A DNA stretch of 64,000 nt from Methylobacterium sp. GXS13 (GTDB taxonomy: Bacteria > Pseudomonadota > Alphaproteobacteria > Rhizobiales > Beijerinckiaceae). The stretch spans positions 47,534 through 111,533 of the forward strand of contig NZ_LKKO01000019.1 in NCBI RefSeq assembly GCF_001455965.1, written 5' to 3'. The notes below the pieces were generated by a model that was not told where the DNA came from, searched no databases, and worked only from the letters and a program-made list of their open reading frames with translations. Numbering within the stretch: position 1 is the stretch's first letter; each line of letters begins with the position of its first letter. A program made the translations under genes and the position numbers. Below, in pieces: positions 57,682-64,000 of this stretch.

Positions 57682-58448
57682 CAGCGGCGCGGCCGGCGCT
57701 GGAAGCGGAAGGCGTAGAGGCCGGCCCGGCGGATGCTCTCCGGCAGGAGCAGCACGGTCCGCGCGAGCGCCGCCAGGACGAACGGGAAGGCGATCACGTC
57801 GCGATCCTTGGCAATACCCTTGACGATGTGCTGGGCTGCTTCCTCGGCGCTCATCTCCAGGGGCCGCCAGCCCTTCAGCTCGCCGCCCATCGGGGTCTTC
57901 ACGTAGCCTGGGGCCACGACGTTGACCTTCACGCCGCGCGGCCCGACCTTCTGCCGGAGTGCCAGCCCGTGGGCGACCAGGGCGGCTTTGGCGCCGCTAT
58001 AGGCTGGGGCATCCTGAAGCGGCGCGTAGGCCGCCAGCGAGGACATCAGCACGATCTGCCCGCGTCCGCGCTTGAGCATCAGGCTCAGGGTCGGCAGCAC
58101 GATGTTGAGCGAGCCGGTATAGTTGATATCGGCGGTCTCGAACGCCGTCTCCTCGGGCTCGACTTCGCCCTTCTGATTTCCGCCGTTCACCGCGGCATTG
58201 GCGATGACGAGGTCGAGGGGCTGGGCGGCGTCGGCTTTGTGGATCAGATCGATCGCGGCGGCCCGGTCCCGGGTATCGAGGCGCACGGCCTCGACGGTGG
58301 CACCGCTGGCCCGGCAATCCCGGGCCACGGCTTCCAGGCGATCGGTATTGCGTCCGATGAGGACGAGGCTCACGTCGGCACGTGCGTAATGGCGTGCGAG
58401 TGCAGCGCCGATACCGCTCGACGCGCCAGTGATCAGAATGCGGGGCAT
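57681..58448 (-). CDS. Short-chain dehydrogenase/reductase
   Basis: The 255-residue protein has LITGASSGIGAALARHY, NAAVNGGNQKG, MSSLAAYAPLQDAPAYSGAK (Ser...Tyr-x-x-x-Lys) and a C-terminal VIAFPFVLAALARTVLLLP hydrophobic end. It is SDR_c1/KduD-like. The ATG at 58448 is taken; an extension to 58478 adds an Arg-rich tail. Its stop is fused to the formyltransferase start. Possibly a nucleotide-sugar or lipid reductase of the capsule pathway. Confidence 0.87.
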   Translation of the reverse strand: MPRILITGASSGIGAALARHYARADVSLVLIGRNTDRLEAVARDCRASGATVEAVRLDTRDRAAAIDLIHKADAAQPLDLVIANAAVNGGNQKGEVEPEETAFETADINYTGSLNIVLPTLSLMLKRGRGQIVLMSSLAAYAPLQDAPAYSGAKAALVAHGLALRQKVGPRGVKVNVVAPGYVKTPMGGELKGWRPLEMSAEEAAQHIVKGIAKDRDVIAFPFVLAALARTVLLLPESIRRAGLYAFRFQRRPRR

Positions 58449-58569
58449 GACGCGGGTGCTACGCCGCGGAGCACGCAAAGATCAAGACCGGGAAGGGCTC
58501 AACGGCGACTTAAAGGCTCGCGCGACGCCCGAAACTGTCAGCAGAACGCGACAGGTTTCCTGTCACGCT

Positions 58570-59877
58570 TCAATAGACAGGCGCGAGCTGCCCGTCACTC
58601 TCGCCACCCTCGCGGATCGCCCGCGCGGCAGCCAGCATCGCGTCGGGGACGGCCGATTCCATCCGCGGCACCGAGCCGGCCACGGCGCGCTCGATCGCCC
58701 CCTTCGAGAAGAAGCCGCCGTTAACCTGCGTCCGGTGCAGCACGACCCGGCGGAAGTCAGCCATCAGGCCCATGTCCGGCGGGGTCGGGTTCGTCCAGAA
58801 CCCGTCGAGGTCGCCTTGATGGGTCAAACCGGCCATGTTGTAGATCGCGGTGCCGACCGCATGGGTCGGGCGGCCCATCTCGAGGGATAGCATCCCCACC
58901 GTCGAATTCACGATGACGACGCCGCGGGCGCCCTTGATCAGGGCCGGGAGGTCGCCGCCGTCGATGAAATCGAGGCGGTCGCTGACGCCATGCCGCCGGG
59001 CCGAGGCTCGGGCGAACTTGCGCCAGTTGATCAGGCCGCTATCCAGCGGATGCAGCTTCACCAGAAGCCGCGTCGGCGCCGAGGAGGCATCCGCGAAGGA
59101 CTTGATCACCCGGTCCATGAATCCCTCGACCCCGAGGAACGGCGAGTGGACCCGGATCTGGTAGTCGCTGTCGAGCTGGAGCGGCAGCAGGAAGTAGTCG
59201 CAGCCGACCGCGCGGTAGATTTCGTCGCAGCGGGCAGCCTCCCGGCGGGTATGGGCGCGCCGGGTGAACTTCTTGATCCAGCCGGCATACTCGGCCGCGA
59301 TGTGGGTCGGCCGGTGGCTGCGGAAATGCGGGAAGAGATACGGGAACGCGATGTTGGCGATGTTGTAGCTGACGTCCCAAACGCTGCGGCGGGCCATGTC
59401 GCCCGTGGAGGGCATCGCCCGGCCCGGCTGGGGCAGGCGTCGCGCCAGGGCGCGGACTTCGGCGGCCGTACGCGGAAGCGACGAAAAACCGTTTACCCCG
59501 CCGAGTTCACAGGTGATCCAGTTGGGTCGGATATAGCCTTCCTCGAACACGTGAACCCGGAGGCCTCGAACCTCAGCGATCATCCGGGCCGCCCGGTGAA
59601 ACGGCCGGCAATCGCCGAACAGCACGATGTCGGTGACGGCTTCACGGTCGAGATAGGATTCGAGATACGTGCCCCAGGCCTCGCGGCGACCGCGGTAATT
59701 GTCGGCCTTGCCGTTCCAGAACAGCCGGTCGCCGGGGCACAGGTTGATACGCCGGACCTCGTGTCCCCGCGCACGCAGGGCCTTGCCGAGATCGGAGAAG
59801 AACGGGGAAGCGATGCCCTGCAGGAACAGAAAGGTCGCGGGGCGGTCGCGGAGGGCGTCGGGGGCGGTCTTTTGCAT
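58570..59877 (-). CDS. kpsS: Capsule polysaccharide biosynthesis protein KpsS (beta-Kdo transferase)
   Basis: A 435-residue protein of the capsule-synthesis (PF05159-like) group. Family blocks include FLFLQGIASPFFSDLGKALRARGH, FWNGKADNYRG, VFEEGYIRPNWITCE and the C-terminal VNSTVGMLSLEMGRPTHAVG. KpsS adds the first beta-Kdo to phosphatidylglycerol at the cytoplasmic face of the inner membrane, starting the linker for group 2-type capsules. It is divergent from the KpsC-like gene, with 336 bases between. Confidence 0.9.
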   Translation of the reverse strand: MQKTAPDALRDRPATFLFLQGIASPFFSDLGKALRARGHEVRRINLCPGDRLFWNGKADNYRGRREAWGTYLESYLDREAVTDIVLFGDCRPFHRAARMIAEVRGLRVHVFEEGYIRPNWITCELGGVNGFSSLPRTAAEVRALARRLPQPGRAMPSTGDMARRSVWDVSYNIANIAFPYLFPHFRSHRPTHIAAEYAGWIKKFTRRAHTRREAARCDEIYRAVGCDYFLLPLQLDSDYQIRVHSPFLGVEGFMDRVIKSFADASSAPTRLLVKLHPLDSGLINWRKFARASARRHGVSDRLDFIDGGDLPALIKGARGVVIVNSTVGMLSLEMGRPTHAVGTAIYNMAGLTHQGDLDGFWTNPTPPDMGLMADFRRVVLHRTQVNGGFFSKGAIERAVAGSVPRMESAVPDAMLAAARAIREGGESDGQLAPVY

Positions 59878-60213
59878 TCCGCGGCGCTTCTATCCTTGAC
59901 CCTCGGCCGGACGGAGCCGCACCGGAAAGACTGACCTGAGGTGGCACGCCTCGGCGCGAGCCGGCAATCCGAAGCTACGTCGCAGGACGGCGTTTCCGCT
60001 CCGGCGTGGCCCGTCTGCAACGGTCGCACTTTCGCGGCCACCAGACGGATTGAAGGGGCAATCACGGCGACGATATGTCCAAATCCTTTCCATGACGTGA
60101 CGCTTTGACGAAACCGCAGCGCTTGTCCCCGCGTCGCCGGCCATCCCATGCCGGGTAAAATGCGCTACACGGCGACCCGAACGACTCAGACGAGCGGAGT
60201 TAGGCGCCCCATC
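59878..60213. other. Divergent promoter region of kpsS and the kpsC-like gene
   Basis: A 336-base gap with no gene of its own. It must hold the promoters of both capsule genes. The patch 60050-60120 is AT-richer; no box can be named with confidence. Confidence 0.45.
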
Positions 60214-61710
60214 ATGTCCCTTGAACCGACCCCGTCGCTCTACGCGACCGGCCGGACGATCCGCCGCCTGCAGGTGGAGATCGAGGCCGCGACGGGCTTC
60301 GCCTTCGGTCGAGCGCGGCCAGGCGCAGTCGGTGCCGTGTGGGGATCGGGAAGCCTGCCCGCGCGCCTGCTTGCGCTGGCCGGAAGGCGTCGGCTCACGG
60401 TCACGCCGGGTCCGCTGCTCAGCCCGTACGACAGGCCGGAGACCGGGTTCGCGTCCCTGCGGCTCGCGCTCGACGGCAAGCCGCTCGGCGGAGAGCGCGG
60501 CATCCACTATCTCGATCCCTGGACACGTCAGCCGATCGGTCGCGAGGCCTGCGCCGCGCACGTGGCTTGGCTCGCCGCGCGGTTCGCTGAGAACGACCGG
60601 CGCGTTGTCTATGTGGGTATGTCGCGCTGGAAGCGGCCGGCCCTCGACGTACTCGGCACCGGCCCGGCCGGCCCCCCGGTCCATACCATGACGGCCGAGG
60701 CCGCGGTCGCGGCCGGACAGCGCCATCAAGGGCGGATCCTCGCCTGGGCGACCCGGGCGCCGGGCAAGCTGGAAGACGCCTGCACGCGGGCCGGCCTGCC
60801 GCTCGCCCGGGTGGAGGACGGCTTCCTGCGCTCGGTCGGTCTCGGGGCGAGTCTGCAGCCCGGCGCCTCCATCGTGGTCGACGATCTCGGCATCTACTAC
60901 GACCCGCGCCGGGAGAGCCGCCTGCAGCGGCTGCTGGCCGAGGCCGCATTCCCGCCCGAGCTGGTGAGCCGGGCCAAGCGCCTGCGCGAGGAGGTCGTGG
61001 CGCGCCGCCTCAGCAAGTACAATGTCGGCCTCGATGCCACCGCTCTCGACTGGCCGTCCGGCCGGAGGATCGTGCTGGTGCCGGGACAGGTGGAGGACGA
61101 TGCCTCGGTGCAGCACGGCTCGCCGCTGGTCCGCTCGAACCGGGCGCTGCTGGAGGCCGCCCGGCGGCGCAACCCCGACGCCTTCCTGCTCTACAAGCCC
61201 CACCCCGATGTCGAAGCCGGGTTCCGCCCCGGCATCATCCCGGAGGCGGAGGCATTGACTCTCGCCGACCGGATCGTGGGCGGCCTCAGCATCGTCGATC
61301 TGCTCGACAGGGTGCACCACGTCGAGACCATGACATCGCTCGCAGGCTTCGAGGCGCTGATCCGCGGGCTGAGCGTGGCGACCCACGGACGCCCGTTCTA
61401 CTCGGGCTGGGGCCTGTCGGAGGATCTGGCGCCCGGGGCCGACCGTGGCCGCAGGCTCACGCTCGACGAGTTGGTGGCCGGCGCGATGATCCTCTATTCG
61501 CGCTACCTCGATCCCGTGGCGATGAAGCCATGCAGTCCGGAGCAACTCTTGGATCGGCTCAGCGCCGCCCGGGAAGCCGCCCCACGCAACGCGCTCTCGC
61601 TCGGCCGCACTGCGCATCTCGTCATGCGGGCGCGCTACGGCCTGTTCAACCCGATCGTGCGGGCGCTCCGCAACCGCCGCGGCGTCGGCCGCGAGACCGG
61701 GCCGCGCTAG
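60214..61710 (+). CDS. kpsC: KpsC-like capsule beta-Kdo transferase with one catalytic domain
   Basis: From the ATG at 60214 the product has 498 residues; full KpsC has about 670 with two related transferase domains. Residues about 130-430 match the C-terminal domain: VGMSRWKRP linker, ARVEDGFLRSVGLGA (201-211), VVDDLGIYYD, LVPGQVEDDAS, LYKPHPDVE and VATHGRPFYSGWGL. The first 130 residues keep VWGSGSLPARLLALAG but lack an EDGF site, so the N-terminal transferase is lost or decayed. It should extend the beta-Kdo linker of the capsule, perhaps with only one linkage type. Confidence 0.88.
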   Translation: MSLEPTPSLYATGRTIRRLQVEIEAATGFAFGRARPGAVGAVWGSGSLPARLLALAGRRRLTVTPGPLLSPYDRPETGFASLRLALDGKPLGGERGIHYLDPWTRQPIGREACAAHVAWLAARFAENDRRVVYVGMSRWKRPALDVLGTGPAGPPVHTMTAEAAVAAGQRHQGRILAWATRAPGKLEDACTRAGLPLARVEDGFLRSVGLGASLQPGASIVVDDLGIYYDPRRESRLQRLLAEAAFPPELVSRAKRLREEVVARRLSKYNVGLDATALDWPSGRRIVLVPGQVEDDASVQHGSPLVRSNRALLEAARRRNPDAFLLYKPHPDVEAGFRPGIIPEAEALTLADRIVGGLSIVDLLDRVHHVETMTSLAGFEALIRGLSVATHGRPFYSGWGLSEDLAPGADRGRRLTLDELVAGAMILYSRYLDPVAMKPCSPEQLLDRLSAAREAAPRNALSLGRTAHLVMRARYGLFNPIVRALRNRRGVGRETGPR

Positions 61711-61922
61711 GGCAGGGGCGCAATCGTGGCATCTGGTCTCTCGGGCTTTTCGCGCACCGCCCAAGGTAGGGAGCCCGCTCCCGTCGCCGTGGGCGAGGCG
61801 AGGAGCCAGCAGCCTGCGCTCCGGAAAACGCCGCGAGGCCTCTGTACGACCCTCGTTTTCCGTGCCGGGTCACAGCTCGTATCGACCGCCCGCACGCGCA
61901 AGCCACATCGAGTTCTCGCATT

Positions 61923-63416
61923 GTGACCACGTTCCTCACCGCCGCCAGCCTCGCGCTCGCCATCTGCCTCGCCCTTGAATTCTTCGTCAGCGATTCGCTC
62001 ACCCGGGCGAGCTTGGCCGCGCGCGATCTCGCCCTGCGGCTGCTCGGCTACCTGCTGATCCTGCTGTTCTGGTTCGTCTTCTCGTGGCGGCCCTGGCTCG
62101 CCGGCCTGACCTGCGTCGTCTCGGTCGCGGCGCTGATCTATGTCAGCCGGGCCAAGCGCTCGGTAATCGGCGAGCCGCTCCTGTTCAGTGATTTCGTCCT
62201 GCTGCCGCAGGTGCCGCGCCATCCACAGCTCTACTACATCCCGCCGCTCTGGGATCCGCGCATTTCGGTCCCCGTGATTCTGACGCTGATCGCGACGGTA
62301 ATCTGGTACCGGACCGAGCCCAGCGTCCTGCCGGATGCGCCGATCCCGCGCGTTGCGGCGATGCTCGGCTTGCCGCTGGCCCTTTGGCTTCTGTTCCGCG
62401 CTGCGTCCCGGCCGCAGTTGGCGGGGCTGATCGCGCGCTGGTTCCCCGAACCCGATCTGGAGGCGGATGTCGCGCGGGTCGGCCTGCCGGCGAGCCTGCT
62501 CGGCTACACGGCCCGGGCGCTGGCGGGCAGCGCACCGGTGCCGGAGGTGCCGACGCTGCCCTCCGGCCCGGGCGACGACGTGGTCGTGGTGATCCAGCTC
62601 GAATCGTTCATCGACCCGGAGCGCCTCAATGGCCCGGCGCTGCCCGCAATGGAGCTTTTCCGCACCCGGGCTGCGCAATACGGCCGCCTCAGGGTCCCGG
62701 CCCACGGCGCCTACACGATGCGCAGCGAGCACGCCGTGCTCACCGGTCGGCCCTCGGACAGTCTCGGCTTCGGTCGTTACGATCCCTACACGTCCCGGAG
62801 CGGCGACGAGCCGACCAGCCTGGCCCGGCTGGCCCGGAGCCGGGGCTACGAGACCCTCTTCCTGCACCCGTTCCACCGGGATTTCTTCCGCCGGGCAAAG
62901 GTGATGCAGGCCTTCGGCTTCACCGACCTGGTGATGGGCGAATCGTTCGAGGCAGCCCCCCGGGTTGGCCCTTATGTCGGCGACGTGGCGCTGGGCGAGC
63001 GCCTGCTCGACGAGGTGCGAGGCCGACGCACGCCGCTGTTCCTGTTCTGCGTCACGATGGAGAATCACGGGCCGTGGAAGCCCGGGCGCCTGCCTGGGAT
63101 CGATGCCCCGGAGGCGCAGTATCTCCATCACGTCGTCAATACCGGACGTATGGTCCAGAATCTGGTCGCCGGACTCGACGGCTTGGCCCGCGACCGCGGC
63201 CAGTCCATCACCCTCTGCGTGTTCGGCGACCACGCACCTTCACTGCCGACCTGCAAGCCGGGCTTCGGTGGCCAAGCGACCGATTATGCCGTGTTCCGAT
63301 TCGGCGGAGAGCCGGTGCTGCCGCGGCGCCTGGACATCACCGCCGACGCCCTGGGACGCGATCTGCGCTCCGCCCTGGCCAGCACACTTGCGGACATGCC
63401 GGCAACGACGCGATAA
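61923..63416 (+). CDS. LTA synthase-like membrane sulfatase-fold protein
   Basis: A 497-residue protein from the GTG at 61923. About five N-terminal membrane helices (to residue 170) are followed by an extracytoplasmic alkaline phosphatase/sulfatase fold: metal Glu227 in VIQLESF, probable nucleophile Thr265 in AHGAYTMRSEHAVLTG, ENHGPW and FGDHAPSLP. This is the layout of lipoteichoic acid synthase and OpgB-type phosphoglycerol transferases. Next to KpsS, KpsC and a Wza/KpsD-type gene it may transfer glycerol phosphate or phosphoethanolamine to the capsule or its lipid. No ribosome site is visible. Confidence 0.85.
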   Translation: MTTFLTAASLALAICLALEFFVSDSLTRASLAARDLALRLLGYLLILLFWFVFSWRPWLAGLTCVVSVAALIYVSRAKRSVIGEPLLFSDFVLLPQVPRHPQLYYIPPLWDPRISVPVILTLIATVIWYRTEPSVLPDAPIPRVAAMLGLPLALWLLFRAASRPQLAGLIARWFPEPDLEADVARVGLPASLLGYTARALAGSAPVPEVPTLPSGPGDDVVVVIQLESFIDPERLNGPALPAMELFRTRAAQYGRLRVPAHGAYTMRSEHAVLTGRPSDSLGFGRYDPYTSRSGDEPTSLARLARSRGYETLFLHPFHRDFFRRAKVMQAFGFTDLVMGESFEAAPRVGPYVGDVALGERLLDEVRGRRTPLFLFCVTMENHGPWKPGRLPGIDAPEAQYLHHVVNTGRMVQNLVAGLDGLARDRGQSITLCVFGDHAPSLPTCKPGFGGQATDYAVFRFGGEPVLPRRLDITADALGRDLRSALASTLADMPATTR

Positions 63417-63421
63417 GGTTA

Positions 63422-63440
63422 AGCTTGACCGTATCAAGCT
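63422..63440. promoter_or_regulatory. Small hairpin just after the LTA synthase-like gene
   Basis: A 7-base stem (AGCTTGA with TCAAGCT) with a CCGTA loop, 5 bases after the stop. No T-run follows, so termination is doubtful. Confidence 0.3.
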
Positions 63441-63621
63441 CGGCAGTGCCACGCTGGTGACGCATTGCGACCGGATAGCAATGCTGTCCGAGAAGCGGGT
63501 TCCGCGAGGAGTCCGCACGTTTGACGCGGCCGTTAAAGCGATCGCAGCGTTTGGCGGTCACCATGGATGTCCCGGTCCGAGCCAGCGATGGCGCGGAGGC
63601 CGGCGAGGAGAAGTCTCTGTG

Positions 63622-64000
63622 ATGCTGCGTAACACGGCGCGTTCGGCGCTGATGGCCGCCCTCGCGGCAGGGTCCATCGGCGGCTGCACATATCTGCCCG
63701 CGGCGGGTCCGACGGCGAGCGCGATCGAGGCGGGCGCGGAAGTCGCCACCGCCGACGGGGGCGTGCTCGCCCGCTACGAGATCATCGACGTCACCCCATC
63801 CGTGATCGAGGCCCTGCGCGGACGCCCCCTCGACAGCCTGCTCGCCTCCTTCGGCGACCACCGCCCGTCCACCGAGCCGGTGATCGGCATCGGCGACATG
63901 GTCTCGGTCTCGGTCTGGGAAGCCGGATCCGGTGGCCTGTTCTCCGGGCCGCTGGTCGCCGACCGGTTCTCCGCCGGCTCCAAATCCGCCCTCATCCCCG
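63622..64000 (+). CDS. Wza/KpsD-type polysaccharide export lipoprotein (cut by the right edge)
   Basis: About 126 residues are present. A lipoprotein signal with a lipobox ends at Cys22 (AAGSIGGC). The polysaccharide-export domain begins ARYEIIDVTPSVIEAL and reaches VIGIGDMVSVSVWEAG, the GDxxxVxVWE hallmark of the Wza family. It would form the outer-membrane export channel for the capsule. GAGGAG about 12 bases upstream supports the start; a GTG directly before it (63619) is also in frame. Confidence 0.9.
   Translation, partial: MLRNTARSALMAALAAGSIGGCTYLPAAGPTASAIEAGAEVATADGGVLARYEIIDVTPSVIEALRGRPLDSLLASFGDHRPSTEPVIGIGDMVSVSVWEAGSGGLFSGPLVADRFSAGSKSALIP

Overview
The window is GC-rich, densely packed DNA of an alphaproteobacterial chromosome, most likely a Methylobacterium/Methylorubrum relative. 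The grounds are the mdh-sucC-sucD-sucA-sucB...lpd block of the Rhizobiales type, an EcfG-type sigma factor with a matching promoter, a cobalt-type nitrile hydratase operon, and several small families typical of this order (DUF3597, GlsB/YeaQ, HWE-type kinases). No prophage, insertion sequence or CRISPR array is visible. One tRNA (Tyr) is present.

Left part (1-12.4 kb): a thiamine-diphosphate enzyme cut by the left edge; an oligopeptide-type solute-binding protein followed by an amidase; a large YdeP-type molybdopterin oxidoreductase; a small membrane protein; an ECF sigma factor whose N-terminus looks like the anti-sigma factor NepR; the nitrile hydratase genes nthA-nthB-accessory gene; a zinc-ribbon metallo-beta-lactamase-fold protein; and a short-chain dehydrogenase. 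Nitrile hydratase and the amidase could together turn nitriles into acids.

12.7-26.7 kb: envelope genes (a fused LplT-PlsC-Aas lysophospholipid repair protein, penicillin-binding protein 1C, a MauG/CcpA-like di-haem protein), an orphan ParA-like ATPase translationally coupled to a small membrane protein, a 1-kb gap, a polytopic membrane protein, MarC, a methyltransferase divergent from glyoxalase II, and a TetR regulator without an obvious ATG/GTG start.

27.1-37.7 kb: TCA-cycle enzymes mdh, sucCD, sucA, sucB and lpd, with a DUF4160/DUF2442 pair and an SDR gene inserted before lpd.

37.7-56.4 kb: a double-receiver regulator, xerC, an HWE-family sensor kinase, ynfA, an AhpD-like protein, ruvC, tRNA-Tyr, a helicase-like gene carrying a 15-C tract, small conserved proteins, a polyamine-type binding protein with RidA, a cluster of small stress-type membrane proteins (one behind a textbook EcfG promoter), pnp-rpsO, a membrane-sensor chemotaxis protein with a coupled partner gene, and an APC transporter.

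56.3-64 kb: an orphan FlgC-like rod protein, then a surface-polysaccharide region: formyltransferase-fold protein, SDR, KpsS, a KpsC-type protein with only one recognisable transferase domain, an LTA-synthase-like membrane phosphotransferase and the start of a Wza/KpsD-type export lipoprotein that runs off the right edge.

The strongest unusual signal is the NepR-like/EcfG fusion sigma factor (7466-8167), together with a perfect GGAAC-N16-CGTT promoter at 49076-49100.
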